From Streptomyces roseofulvus (GTDB lineage Bacteria; Actinomycetota; Actinomycetes; Streptomycetales; Streptomycetaceae), in assembly GCF_039534915.1 (NCBI RefSeq), contig NZ_BAAAWE010000001.1, positions 8,122,001 to 8,186,000 on the forward strand: a stretch of 64,000 nt of DNA. The letters run 5' to 3'. Made by a program: the position numbers and the translations under genes. Positions 18,713 through 28,544 of this stretch are shown one piece after another. Position 1 is the stretch's first letter. Each line of letters begins with the position of its first letter. Below the pieces are notes generated by a model, which had not been told where the DNA came from, did not search any database, and saw only the letters and a program-made list of their open reading frames with translations.

Positions 18713-18742
18713 GAGGGGCCGCTGGTATCTCAGCGGCCCCTC
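18713..18742 (-). terminator. Strong hairpin between the two FG-GAP genes
   Basis: GAGGGGCCGCTG (18713-18724) pairs perfectly with its inverse at 18731-18742 around a six-base loop, followed on the plus strand by TTGT. It sits just beyond the 3' end of the FG-GAP gene at 18848 and upstream of the one at 16260. It could therefore end the upstream minus-strand transcript. The rest of 18.46-18.85 kb shows no gene. Confidence 0.65.
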
Positions 18743-18847
18743 TTGTCGGTCGAGCGGTATCCCGTGATGCGTAGGCGCGCACCGGATCTGGCCGGTGGCG
18801 GCCCTGGACGCTAGGGGAACCGCTCTCACCGGTTCACGGCCGGTTCG

Positions 18848-20695
18848 CTACGCGGGGCTGTAGCTCTCGATCATGTGGACGCTGCTGAAGGTCCAGCTGC
18901 CGGCCGGAGCCTCCCAGCTGTGGATGGGATCCGACAGCAATCCGCCCGGACCTGCTGGCCAGGTGAGCATCTTGACTCGGCCGTCCTCGTAGCCGTACAT
19001 GGCGCCGATGTCGTCGCGGCCGTCTCCGTTGTAGTCACCCGTGACGATTTTCATGTTCTGGCGCCAGAAGCGGCCGGCTTCGCCGGTCCAGAGTTGAGTC
19101 CGTGTGCCGAACTCTCCGTTGGGGCCGCTGGGGTTGAAGCTGATGACAGCGTCGTGGCCGTCGCCGTAGTCGTACCAGCTCGCGATGTCGTCGCGGCCGT
19201 CGTTGTTGAAGTCTCCGGCGTGGATGCTGGCCTGCGAGAAGGTCCAGCCCGTGGAGCTCCATCCGTGGATGGGGTCGGCGAAGCCGCCGGTAGGCGTGGC
19301 CGGGAAGGTGACGAGCTTGACCTCACCGTTGGTGTAGCCGTAGAGGGCGCCGATGTCGGTGCGGCCGTCACGGTTGAAGTCGCCGGTGGCGAACTTCATG
19401 CGAGCCACCTCCCAGCCGTCAGAGCGGTAGAAGGAGGAGAAGGGGTAGTTGAATCCTCCCTTGACGTTTGCGGTGAAGGTGAAGAGCTTGTCCTGGCCGT
19501 CGCCGTAGGCGTACCAGGCGGCGATGTCGTCGCGGCCGTCTCCGTTGAAGTCGCCGGACTGCACCTGGATGGCGTCGAAGTTCCAGTAGCCGGCGGGAAT
19601 ACTCCAGGAGACGAATGGGGCGTTGAACGTGCCGTCGCCCTTTCCGGTCCACGTGCGGAGGTTCATCCGGCCGTCCTCGTAGCCGTAGAAGGCCGCGACG
19701 TCCCCTACTCCGTCGCCGTTGTAGTCGCCGGTCGTGCGCTTCATGTTCTCGGCCCAGTAGTTGCCTGCCGGGCTGGACCAGGCGTGGATGGGTGGCTTGA
19801 AGGCTCCTGCGGAGTCGGTGGTGAAGGTGTGGAGCTCGTCGTGGCCGTCGCCGTAGTCGTACCAGTCGGCGATGTCGCTGCGGCCGTCGCGGTTGTAGTC
19901 GTGGCGGGCGGAGGTGCCGCTGGACCAGAGCGCTTGGCTCTTGTCGTTATAGACGACGAGGTCACCGGAGTCCTGAAGGACGGCAAATCCCTCCTTCGTG
20001 CCGACGTTCGTCGTGTACAGCACCTGGTTCTGTGCGTTGACGACGACGATGTCGCCGTCCTGCTCGACGCGTGCGAAGGCGCCCGCGGTGCCGTTGATGC
20101 TGTTCCAGACCTTGGCGCCGGTCTTGTTGGTGATGATCAGATTCCCGTCGGTGCCCATGGTGAGGGTCGAGGACTGACCGACGATGGAGTCGCCCGACTT
20201 GATCACCGTCTGGGGTTCGATACGGATGCCGTTGTTGATGCCTTCGATGACGAAGGGTGCTTCGAAGCCGGTGAGGTTGGTGGCGGTGCCCTTGCCCCGC
20301 CACCCCAGCACGGTGTTGTCGGCCTTGCGGGCCCACAGGTCCATAATCTTGTCGCCGTCTATGACGCCTTCGCGGGTGCCGTCGAGGTCGCCGGAGGTTC
20401 CGATCTGGGGGTAGGTGTTTGCCTTGAAGCCGCTGCCCACCTTCAGGAGGTTGCGTCCCCAGGTGGCGAAATTCATCTTGGCGGGGTTGCCGGGGTCAGG
20501 GGTGGCGTGGGAGCGGAAGAGGTCGCCGGTGGCGTCGTCACGGAGAAGAAGGTACTTGTAGCCCCAGCCGTCACCGATCCAGCCGGCAGTCGAGCGCCTG
20601 ATGACACTCTGGGCAGGGACCGATGAGGCCCTCGGGGGCCGGTACTTGTGGGTCTCGGACGGCCTGATCGTCAGGAATCCGGGCATCGACAGCAT
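18848..20695 (-). CDS. FG-GAP repeat protein with B-lectin-like region, 5'-truncated
   Basis: The 615-residue frame contains a region with the B-type (mannose-binding) lectin pattern (GDSIVGQSSTLTMGTDGNLI, GFAVLQDSGDLVVYNDKSQA) and then about six FG-GAP/VCBS repeats with calcium-binding-like DYNGDGVGDVAAF or DFNGDGRDDIAAWY motifs. Homology begins at about TAGWIGDGWGYKYLLLRDDA. No signal peptide precedes it, although relatives are secreted. The first 35-40 codons overlap a plus-strand gene remnant, so the true N-terminus was probably lost at a recombination junction near 20630. Confidence 0.75.
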   Translation of the reverse strand: MLSMPGFLTIRPSETHKYRPPRASSVPAQSVIRRSTAGWIGDGWGYKYLLLRDDATGDLFRSHATPDPGNPAKMNFATWGRNLLKVGSGFKANTYPQIGTSGDLDGTREGVIDGDKIMDLWARKADNTVLGWRGKGTATNLTGFEAPFVIEGINNGIRIEPQTVIKSGDSIVGQSSTLTMGTDGNLIITNKTGAKVWNSINGTAGAFARVEQDGDIVVVNAQNQVLYTTNVGTKEGFAVLQDSGDLVVYNDKSQALWSSGTSARHDYNRDGRSDIADWYDYGDGHDELHTFTTDSAGAFKPPIHAWSSPAGNYWAENMKRTTGDYNGDGVGDVAAFYGYEDGRMNLRTWTGKGDGTFNAPFVSWSIPAGYWNFDAIQVQSGDFNGDGRDDIAAWYAYGDGQDKLFTFTANVKGGFNYPFSSFYRSDGWEVARMKFATGDFNRDGRTDIGALYGYTNGEVKLVTFPATPTGGFADPIHGWSSTGWTFSQASIHAGDFNNDGRDDIASWYDYGDGHDAVISFNPSGPNGEFGTRTQLWTGEAGRFWRQNMKIVTGDYNGDGRDDIGAMYGYEDGRVKMLTWPAGPGGLLSDPIHSWEAPAGSWTFSSVHMIESYSPA

Positions 20696-20768
20696 GACCG
20701 ACGTGATTGCCGGACTGGTCGAGAACGGCGAGTTCTCCGAGATCTTTCAGCCGGTGATCAACATCTGA
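20640..20768 (+). pseudogene. C-terminal remnant of an unidentified plus-strand gene
   Basis: The plus strand reads LWVSDGLIVRNPGIDSMTDV, then IAGLVENGEFSEIFQPVINI and a stop at 20768. It looks like the end of a genuine protein but begins abruptly at about 20630, exactly where the opposite-strand FG-GAP homology also ends. The family is not recognised. Confidence 0.4.
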
Positions 20769-20795
20769 TCAAGTGTTCGGCCGCCGGAGGCCGGG

Positions 20796-21611
20796 GTGCC
20801 GGTGATACTGGTGGAGGTCGACCGCCGCTCCGAAGACGCGCACGACCTGGTGACCAAGCTGCGCCGGTACTGGGAGTGGGGCCGGCTGCTGCCGAGGGAC
20901 GCGGACAAGCGCACCGTGGACCTGGTCCGCTCCCGGCCGGACGCGATCGAGCACGTCGACCACGAGCAGCGGCTGTGGCGGCGGGTCTACCCGCCGACCG
21001 GCCGTGAGGGCCTGGTCCCCCTCGCGTTCGTGTTCGCCGACACCACCGAAGCGAAGGTCGCCAACACGGTCGCCGTGCTGGAGGAGGCCGGCCGCCGCTA
21101 CTGGGCGCCGTGCCGGTACGACTCCCTCTACGAGAAGGCCATCACCGCGCTCGACCACCGCCAGGCGGTCCCCGTTGTCGTCACCACCCTGGAACAGCTG
21201 ACGGAGCACGGCGCCGACGCGGCGGTGTGGCGGCGCCTGGGACGGACCGGGGAGCAGACGCTGACGGACGCGCTCGACAACCCCGACGGCCACACCCTCT
21301 ACCGCGCCCAGGAAGCCCGCGCGGATGCGGAGGACAAGCGGCGCCGGGCCGTCGAGCGGGAGGCGCAGCGCCCGGGGTGTACGCGGTGTGGGCGGAGGTT
21401 CAGCGACGAGCGCTGGGAGGAGATCACCGTGCACCGGACCGCCGTCCGGGCCGGTGACAGGTCGGTGTGCGGCCTGTGCCGCACCGTCGACGTCGCCCGC
21501 GAGGAGGCCGCCGAAGCCGTTCGCCTCGCGGCCGCCACGCCCCCGGAACTGGAGCAGGAACACGGCCAGGAGTCGGGCAAGCTCCGGGGGCTGTTCCGCC
21601 GCCGAGGCTGA
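20796..21611 (+). pseudogene. Replication-relaxation family protein, C-terminal fragment 1
   Basis: The frame opens in the middle of the family with VILVEVDRRSEDAHDLVTKL and RRYWEWG, continues with LAFVFADTTEAKVANTVAVL, and ends in a zinc-finger region with CTRCGRRF and CGLC. Replication-relaxation proteins are plasmid or integrative-element proteins of Streptomyces, thought to act in replication or transfer. The expected N-terminal winged-helix region is missing. Equivalent fragments occur at 28895 and 47850. The open frame could still be translated from 20796. Confidence 0.7.
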
Positions 21612-21832
21612 CCCCGCACGACGCCGCCCCTCTCCATGCCGATGGGGTGGGGCGGGGGCGACGAGCAGCAGCTCAGGTCAGGACGGCGCGGCTTGCTTCG
21701 CCACCGCGGCGAGCGCCAGCCCTTCTCCACCACACCCCGAGAGGGGAGCGAGGCGCGGACGTTCACATTTCAGCCGTCCTGGCAGGGCGCCCCTGGCGTG
21801 CGGACACGAGCGGAGAAGCGCACTCTGAGGTA

Positions 21833-22369
21833 ATGGACGGGTCTGGTGAGCCTCCTCCTGCAGCGGCGTCGAGGAAACCGGCGCGTGAGCGCCGGAACCT
21901 GCTCCTGGCCTTCGTGGCAGGGATCGTCATCGGTGCGGGCGGGGCCGGCGTCATCTGGGCTCTGACAGACAAGGGTGGGCCGTCTCCCGAGGCCGTCAGC
22001 CCTCTGCCGTCGCCGACCACCCAGGCACCGAGCCCCTCCCCGACACCCACCGCCTTCCAACTGACCGGCACCTTCTTACTCACCAGGAATGCGGTCAGCG
22101 ACGGCGAGGGCGGCTGCAAGGGAAGCGAGGGTTTCGACGACATCACCGAAGGCGCGGCGGTCACGGTCTACGACGCCTCCGGCACGGTCATCGCCACCGG
22201 CGCCCTGGGCGAGTCGACCAAGACGGGGACCGCGTGCAGCTTCGAGTTGATCGTCCCTGACGTGCCTGCGGGCGAAGGGTTCTACAAGGTGGAGGTCACC
22301 CACCGCGGGACCCTGCAGATCAGTGAGTCCGAGGCGATGAGCGGGTCCTTCGGAGGCAGCCTGGGATGA
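21833..22369 (+). CDS. Single-pass membrane protein with extracellular domain
   Basis: A 178-residue protein. A short basic cytoplasmic N-terminus is followed by one membrane segment (LLLAFVAGIVIGAGGAGVIW), then a Pro/Ser/Thr-rich linker (about residues 55-80) and a beta-rich domain of about 95 residues with two cysteines (GGCKGSEG and TACSFELIV) that could form a disulfide. No lipobox is present. The ATG at 21833 is preceded by CTGAGG. I recall similar small secreted-domain proteins from Streptomyces, but no function is assigned. Confidence 0.75.
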   Translation: MDGSGEPPPAAASRKPARERRNLLLAFVAGIVIGAGGAGVIWALTDKGGPSPEAVSPLPSPTTQAPSPSPTPTAFQLTGTFLLTRNAVSDGEGGCKGSEGFDDITEGAAVTVYDASGTVIATGALGESTKTGTACSFELIVPDVPAGEGFYKVEVTHRGTLQISESEAMSGSFGGSLG

Positions 22370-22452
22370 ACGATCCGTCCTTTCGAAGGGCAACCACGTT
22401 GACGCCGGGCGACCGGTAGCGACACCGAGCAGTAAACGAAGCGTGATGTGCC

Positions 22453-22770
22453 ATGAGTAATGCACAACCCCAGCCCCAGTGGGGGACCCCTGCGCCGCCC
22501 GCGGCGGGACAGCCGCGCAGGCGCAGACCGCGGATATTCCTCTGGGTCTTCCTCGCCATCCAGGTGATCTTCCTGATCTGGATCATCACCGGGGCCGCCT
22601 CAGGATCTGGGACCCCCGAGGACTGCGGAACGCTCGACCGCCAGACGTGCAACGACGCCGAAAGCGTCGGTACCGCGATCGGGGTCGGAATGATCATCTT
22701 TCTCTGGGCTGCCGTGGACGTCGTCCTCGGCGTCACGTACGCGATCTACCGCTTCGCACGACGCCCATGA
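22453..22770 (+). CDS. Small membrane protein, two transmembrane segments
   Basis: The 105-residue protein has a Pro/Gln-rich start (MSNAQPQPQWGTPAPPA), an Arg cluster, a first membrane helix (IFLWVFLAIQVIFLIWIITG), an extracellular loop with two cysteines (EDCGTLDRQTC) and a second helix (IGVGMIIFLWAAVDVVLGVT). It lies 83 bp after the single-pass membrane protein and may share its transcript. No function is known. Confidence 0.75.
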   Translation: MSNAQPQPQWGTPAPPAAGQPRRRRPRIFLWVFLAIQVIFLIWIITGAASGSGTPEDCGTLDRQTCNDAESVGTAIGVGMIIFLWAAVDVVLGVTYAIYRFARRP

Positions 22771-22899
22771 ACAACCGGGCGCGATGTTGACGGCTCTGGC
22801 CCGGCTGCGCCACTCCAAAGCGGGCGGGGGTGTGGGGGATGGATCGTGTCGTTCGCCGGGCTGGGAGGCCGGTGGCCCTGGACCGTGGGTGCCGGGCAG

Positions 22900-23442
22900 C
22901 CAGGCAGTCGGACGGCCCTCCGTGGTCTTGCTGCACCGCCTCATCCGGGACGAATCCCTGACGACAGCTCAAGCAGGCCGCCGCCTGGGCGTCAGCCATG
23001 GTGCTGTCCGGTTCGTCCTGCAGGAGCAGCCGGCACCCCCCAAAAAAGTTCCGCGAAGTGGAAGAGAGGAGCGACCGTTCGCCGTGCTCGCGCCGCGCTC
23101 CCAGGGGACAAGTTTGCCCTCCTCTACCTCGAGGAGTACCGCTCGCTCAAGTGGATCGCTAAGCACGCCGACGTGAACGAGGAGGCCATCAAGGTCCTGG
23201 ACCGCGAGTACGGCATGACGCGCGAGGGCAAAGCGACCCGGTGGCGCCAGATCGATCTCGACTGGCTCCGTGCCGAACGGGCCGCTGGACGCACCTGCCG
23301 AGAGCTCGCCGAGGAGACCGGCTTCTCACTCGGAATGATCAGCTACCTGGCCCGGCGCCACGACACGCCTGGTGGCCGGCCAAGGGCCAGCCGAGAGATG
23401 CACAAAGTTCCCGGCCAGTGCCGGTGTCGAGGACTCCTTTGA
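22900..23442 (+). pseudogene. Frameshifted helix-turn-helix protein, possibly TniQ-like C-terminus
   Basis: One frame encodes HRLIRDESLTTAQAGRRLGV with a helix-turn-helix pattern. After a shift near 23045 another frame continues with FALLYLEEYRSLKWIAKHAD, DLDWLRAERAAGRTCRELAE and TGFSLGMISYLARRHDTPGG, two further such motifs. The array resembles the C-terminal DNA-binding part of some actinobacterial TniQ proteins, but I am unsure. It is broken and lacks an N-terminal domain. Confidence 0.4.
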
Positions 23443-23510
23443 TCTCCATCGCGGCGATCGCAGTGCTGCTCTCCGCTAGACCTAACCGGCGCTCCGACTG
23501 GTGACCGGTT

Positions 23511-23545
23511 CGCGATCGCCCTCCGGGAGCCAGAGGGCGATCGCG
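23511..23545. terminator. Bidirectional-type hairpin
   Basis: CGCGATCGCCCT (23511-23522) pairs perfectly with AGGGCGATCGCG (23534-23545) around an 11-base loop. It lies between the plus-strand remnant ending at 23442 and the minus-strand ORF ending at 23629, so it could terminate both. Confidence 0.6.
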
Positions 23546-23628
23546 TACGGCCCCGCCGTTGGCGGGCTCCGCATCTCATCCGGCGACGACGTGGAGCCCT
23601 CCTCGTGCCGAGGCCCGGCCCGTGGGTG

Positions 23629-23892
23629 TCAGTTCCTGTGCCTCAGGCGCGCGTACCAGGCATGGACGCGCGCCTGGACCAGGGAGGCGACGACGAGCAC
23701 GTGGAGCCGGAAACCCTTGTCCAGCAGGAGGTCCGTCACCAGCTTGGCAACGGGGTGAGTCCACAGCTCGGCGAGAGCCGGAGCGTGGTCCAGCAGGTGG
23801 CGCAGAGCGGACGGCAGCGGCGAGCCGCAGCCGGTGAGTCGACGAAGGCACCCCGCGCATGAGGAGAGGACGGATCGGAACGGACGGAACAT
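23629..23892 (-). CDS. Small hypothetical protein
   Basis: From the ATG at 23892 (preceded by GGTGAGG) the 87-residue protein begins MFRPFRSVLSSCAGCLRRLT and contains a hydrophobic stretch near LLDKGFRLHVLVVASLV that may be membrane-associated. The overlapping opposite frames are less convincing. The family is not recognised. About 240 bp of sequence without a gene separates it from the large NTPase gene. Confidence 0.4.
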   Translation of the reverse strand: MFRPFRSVLSSCAGCLRRLTGCGSPLPSALRHLLDHAPALAELWTHPVAKLVTDLLLDKGFRLHVLVVASLVQARVHAWYARLRHRN

Positions 23893-24136
23893 GAGTACCT
23901 CACCAGGTGTCGATCGGCGAGGCGTGGCCACACCCCGGTGGAAGCCGGCGTGTGACCGATGCTGCTGAGGTCGTTACAGGGGGCGAAGCGTTCCGGGGTG
24001 AGTGTCTGAGAAGAAGGAAAACCCGCTGGTCAGAGCGGAGAGGACCAAATGAAATCCAGGTCAGGCGCAGACAAGGTGGTGCCGCGCGGCCGTTACGCTG
24101 CTCTACCCTGGCGTTCCGTAGGGCATGGGGGTCTCG

Positions 24137-27100
24137 ATGGCATCAGGGAACACACGGCGTACGCCGCGGTCGACCGGCCGGGACAGCAGCCCCGGCACCC
24201 CACCCGGCGTCAGGGCAGCACGGCTGCTGAAGGAGCTGATCGACTACCAGTTGCTGCTGTTGCGCACCAAGCAGCAACTGGACGAGCAACAGGCGTCGGA
24301 CGCCTGGCGGGAACTGCTCCGCCGGCAGCTCAGGAAGGACCGCGAGGCCCGCGAACGAAACGGTCAACCCCGGCAGCCCGGCCGGTTGACGGTCGTGCAC
24401 CCCGTGACGCTCCAGCGGCTGTACGCGGAACTCGGACAACCGGACGCGGAACTGGGCAGTGACCGCCAGGCACTCGTGGAAGCCGTGGCCCACCTGTGCA
24501 CGGAACCCCCCTTCCGCGGCTACATCCTGGGCCCCCAGCCCGGTGAGCTGAAGAAGGTCGGCCAGCTACTGCCGCCGTCCCGCACCGCAGGTGGTGGCGG
24601 CTGGGCAGGCAAAAAGAAGCTGGAGGCGGCCACTTCGGCCGCGCTGAGAGCGGCCGACCGGCTCAGTGACGAAGCCGACGTCAGCCTGAGCCAGGTTTAC
24701 ATCACCCGGGGCTGTGAGGAGCGACTCGCCCGGAGACTGCTTACCGGCCTGGCCCGAACGGACCGGGCACCCCGCGTGGAACTCGTGCTGGGCGAACCCG
24801 GCACCGGTAAGACGAGCCTGCTGTGGAACCTCACCACGCGGCTTACCGGTCGCTCTTCCCTCCCGGACCCTCGCAGCGGAGAGGATGCAGAGCCCCAGGA
24901 CGGCGAACGGCGCGTGCACTGCCAGCCGCTGCTGCTCCGCGCCGACGACCTGCTGCTGCCCCGCGAGACGACGGACCTGCTGACCCTCTTCGACGGACTG
25001 CTGCACCAGCCGATGTACCGCGCATCAGTGGTCGTCCTCCTCGACAGCGCGGACGTGCTGCTGACCGACGATCACGGGCGGGCCGTGTGCCGCGAACTGG
25101 TCGACTGCTGCGCGGAGTACGGGGTGCCGCTGGTGATCTCCTGCCGCACTCGTGACCAGGTCCTCTTGTACGACGTCCTCGGCACGACACCGTCCTCCGT
25201 GCAGGAACTGGGCGACTTCCGATTCGGCGGAGAGGCCGAACACGTCGTCGACGCGTACTGCGCGCACTACTACCGCGATCAGACGGCGGCACGCCGCCGG
25301 GAGGCGTACGACGCGGTTATCGGTGCCGCCGTCCGTGGCCTGCCCATGCGGGAGGTCGTGGCCCGGCCACTCACCCTGCGCATGCTGTTCGAAGTCTACG
25401 CCCCACAGGTGCCGACCACGGAGATCGACGCCGCGGGGCTGTACGACGCCTACTGGACGAAACGCGTGGTCGGCGACCGCCGCCACGGCAGCGCCGGCAT
25501 CGTCGATGCCGACGATCTGTCACCAGCGGCCGAGGGCGTGGCGAGGATTATGCTCCGGGATGGTGGTGTCGCCGTCACCTCGGCGCACGCCGTCCGGCTG
25601 CTCGGCACCGCGGCCCCGCGCCCGCTTCCCCTCACGGCTCCCGCCGCCCTCACCGCTCTGCACCGCCGTAACGTCCTGACAGGCAGCGAGGGCCACGACG
25701 GGGCGAGCACCCGTTTCTTCCACCAGACGCTGTACGAGTACGCGGCCGGGCGCTGCCTGGTCTCCCTGGTGAACGCCCGCCAGCAACCGGACATCTTCGA
25801 GCAGCTGGGCCGACGGCTGGAGGCCACCCCGGACGACTTCCTGCGTTCCGTGATCGCGGAGCAGGCTATCGTGCAAGGCGTCCGGGACGAACGGGCGGCC
25901 CGCCCGGCGGCCGCCGACCTCATCAAGCAGCTCCTCACCAGCGACAACCACTACCTCCGTTACACCGCCCTGCGCGCCTACGCCCTGCTGCCCTCCGTAC
26001 CGCACGCGGTCAAGGGGATGGTGCACCGTTTCCTGTCCGAAGCGCCGCTCGCCCTCGTCACCACCATGATGGAGCTGCTGCCCACTCGCCACCACACCGA
26101 CCCCCGACGCGTCACCGAGGACATCTTCGTCATCCTCCAGCAGCATCGGCTGCCGAAGGTTCGGCGCAAGGCACTCGACTTGTTGTGCCGGTTCGCGGGC
26201 ATGGACGGGAAGGACGACGGACGAGGGGCGGCCACCGCGGTCAGAGACCTACTGAGGGACCTGTGCACCCGTCCCCAGGCGTGCGCCGACCACGTGCCTG
26301 GCTCGGGTGTGCCTCGGGACTGCTGCTTTGAGCAGGCCTGCCTGTGGTCCTGGCTGGTGGGCCTGCCCGTGCAGGAGGCCACCAGCCACGGCAATCACGC
26401 CGTGCGCCTCGTCACGGCGATGGCCTCGGCCGAGCCGGACTGGGCTGCCGCGCGCATGGCCGAGTTGCTTGACCTCGCCGAGCACCACCGCTCCGCGCGC
26501 TGGCTGTGGCAGTGCATTCCGCCCATCAGCGCCCATCGCCACCTCAGCGGCTGGGACACGCTCATCGAACGTGCCGCCGTGCTGGCTGAGAAGCTCGGCA
26601 ATCCGGACCGGATCCGCCGCCAGAACCGCCCCGCGGCATTCGTCCGCAAGGCCGGCACCGCCTTCGGCACCGTGCTGGCAGGCCCGAGCCGGGAGGCCAA
26701 CGCCGAGAGCTACGAGAGTGAGGAGCGCGAGCGGCAGGAGGCCCATGTCCTGCTCGCCGCCCACTGGGCCGAGACCCTCGCCGATGAGCCGCCCGTCACC
26801 GTGTTCAACCAGCTCGTGGGAGCTGGCGGCGTCTTCAGCGGCCCGCAGATGCGGATCCGGGCGCGCGTCGCCGCTCTCGGCGCCCGCCTGCGCACCGCCG
26901 AGAGCGGGGTGCCCGAGTTCCTGGACCATGCCGTGGCACGCTGCGGCGTCAGCGACCAGATCGACGACGTCGCGGAGACCCTGCTGCCCGAACTGCTCCG
27001 CTCACCGGGCGAGGAGCCCGGGACTCGCTCCGCCCGGCACTGGTGCGCGCGGCAGCTGAAGGAGATGGGCGAGCGGGCGCCGGGCACGCGCCCGCACCGT

Positions 27101-28510
27101 GCGGCCCGCTTCGCCGCCAGCGGCCTGCACCCCCTGCCCGCCGCCGAGACCCGGGAAGTCGTCAAGGACGCCTGGGACGGGGGCCGGGGCTGGCAACCGG
27201 ACCGTCTGGACCGCGCGTTCCTCATGCGTGACAGCGCCACCCGCCTCCTCGCGCCGATGGCGGCCACCGACACCACCGGCCGCGGGCGGGAATCGAAGGC
27301 CCTACGACGATGGCGGACCCTGGAACAGGAACGCACCCAGCAACTGTCCCGCGGGGCCAACGACTGGCCGTCCTACGGCGACGGCGGCACCTGGGGCAAG
27401 CCAGAGCGCAACGCGGTCAACTCCATCCTGCACGCCTCTCTGCGCGACCACGCCCCGGCCCACCCCGACCTCGTGGCGCACGCCCTGGACGAGAAAGTCG
27501 CATTGGCCGACATCCCCTGGCTGGCCAAGCTGATCAGCCAGGCCGCCGACCACCCCCACGTCGACATCGCCCACACTCTGCTGATGCGGCATGGTCCCGA
27601 GCTGGCCGACTGGTGCGAGCGGTTGTGGACCGGACAGCAAGCCCTCCCCGACGACGAGACCAAGAAGGCGGCGCTCCGGCTGTGGAGTGGCCTGGTCTGG
27701 CTGCGGGCTGCCGAGCGGCCGTCCCTCACCGCACAGGCCGACCTGCTGACCAAGTACCTCAACCCGACGCAGCGGAGGCTGGGCCTGGAGGCCCTGGCCC
27801 GGTGGAACGCCCACGGCGTCAGCGAACTCGCCGGCCCGGAGGGCGAGGACGGCTGGGAGAGGCTGGACGCGGCGCTGGCGCCGATCGCCGAACTCCCCGC
27901 CGGCCATTCCCAGGCCGGTCGCGCACCCGCCTCTGCCGCACTGCGCTTCCACTGCCTGTGCCGCTTCGCACCCATCGGGGAGGCGGACCAACGCGCGCAC
28001 ACGATCGAGAGGGCCACGGAAGCCGTCCGCGCCGCCGACACCACGACCGCGATCTCAACCACCGGCTTCCTCGTGGAACGCCTGTGCCTGGTGGAACCCT
28101 CCGCCGCGGTCAACCTCACCACCCTGGTCGCCGCCAGAACGGCACAGCAGGGCAAGCACGAAGGCCACCACGTCAAGAGCATGGTGCATCGCTGGCCGCA
28201 TCCCCTCAGACACCTGGTCCGCGCCACCGACTACGCCGACCTCGAACGGCTCGTACGGGGGCTGTCGGGCGGCCCAGAGCGCATGCTCCTCAACGTCCTC
28301 GACCTGGCCGTGGCCCTGCGCCGCCACGACCCCGTACGCGACGACGCGCTCCGGTGGCTCGCGGACAGCCCCTACCTGCCCCAGGCAACCATGCAGCTCC
28401 GTAACTCGGCCGTACGACACCGCCAGACCCCACTGACCGACCCCGCCTGGCCCGAGGCACTGCCCGGCGCCGACGCCCCAGAGTGCGCGGATGGCACCCG
28501 CGACCGGTGA
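24137..28510 (+). CDS. Large P-loop NTPase with helical-repeat C-terminus (STAND-like)
   Basis: A single-gene unit of about 1,457 residues. Residues 1-190 have a coiled-coil-like stretch (LLLLRTKQQLDEQQASDAWR) and no recognised domain. The NTPase follows: Walker A GEPGTGKTS at about 219-227, Walker B VVVLLDSAD at about 298-306, and a following strand VISCRTRDQ typical of NACHT/STAND ATPases. The remaining 900 residues are alpha-helical with HEAT-like repeats (YLRYTALRAYALLPSV, KVRRKALDLLCRFAG). The ATG at 24137 has GGGGG five bases upstream; an ATG at 24125 is possible. NTPase plus long repeat sensor is the layout of antiviral STAND proteins, but no effector domain is recognised, so a defence role is inference. 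Confidence 0.75.
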   Translation: MASGNTRRTPRSTGRDSSPGTPPGVRAARLLKELIDYQLLLLRTKQQLDEQQASDAWRELLRRQLRKDREARERNGQPRQPGRLTVVHPVTLQRLYAELGQPDAELGSDRQALVEAVAHLCTEPPFRGYILGPQPGELKKVGQLLPPSRTAGGGGWAGKKKLEAATSAALRAADRLSDEADVSLSQVYITRGCEERLARRLLTGLARTDRAPRVELVLGEPGTGKTSLLWNLTTRLTGRSSLPDPRSGEDAEPQDGERRVHCQPLLLRADDLLLPRETTDLLTLFDGLLHQPMYRASVVVLLDSADVLLTDDHGRAVCRELVDCCAEYGVPLVISCRTRDQVLLYDVLGTTPSSVQELGDFRFGGEAEHVVDAYCAHYYRDQTAARRREAYDAVIGAAVRGLPMREVVARPLTLRMLFEVYAPQVPTTEIDAAGLYDAYWTKRVVGDRRHGSAGIVDADDLSPAAEGVARIMLRDGGVAVTSAHAVRLLGTAAPRPLPLTAPAALTALHRRNVLTGSEGHDGASTRFFHQTLYEYAAGRCLVSLVNARQQPDIFEQLGRRLEATPDDFLRSVIAEQAIVQGVRDERAARPAAADLIKQLLTSDNHYLRYTALRAYALLPSVPHAVKGMVHRFLSEAPLALVTTMMELLPTRHHTDPRRVTEDIFVILQQHRLPKVRRKALDLLCRFAGMDGKDDGRGAATAVRDLLRDLCTRPQACADHVPGSGVPRDCCFEQACLWSWLVGLPVQEATSHGNHAVRLVTAMASAEPDWAAARMAELLDLAEHHRSARWLWQCIPPISAHRHLSGWDTLIERAAVLAEKLGNPDRIRRQNRPAAFVRKAGTAFGTVLAGPSREANAESYESEERERQEAHVLLAAHWAETLADEPPVTVFNQLVGAGGVFSGPQMRIRARVAALGARLRTAESGVPEFLDHAVARCGVSDQIDDVAETLLPELLRSPGEEPGTRSARHWCARQLKEMGERAPGTRPHRAARFAASGLHPLPAAETREVVKDAWDGGRGWQPDRLDRAFLMRDSATRLLAPMAATDTTGRGRESKALRRWRTLEQERTQQLSRGANDWPSYGDGGTWGKPERNAVNSILHASLRDHAPAHPDLVAHALDEKVALADIPWLAKLISQAADHPHVDIAHTLLMRHGPELADWCERLWTGQQALPDDETKKAALRLWSGLVWLRAAERPSLTAQADLLTKYLNPTQRRLGLEALARWNAHGVSELAGPEGEDGWERLDAALAPIAELPAGHSQAGRAPASAALRFHCLCRFAPIGEADQRAHTIERATEAVRAADTTTAISTTGFLVERLCLVEPSAAVNLTTLVAARTAQQGKHEGHHVKSMVHRWPHPLRHLVRATDYADLERLVRGLSGGPERMLLNVLDLAVALRRHDPVRDDALRWLADSPYLPQATMQLRNSAVRHRQTPLTDPAWPEALPGADAPECADGTRDR

Positions 28511-28544
28511 GGTCCGGCAGAACCCACGTGTCGGAGCGACATCG

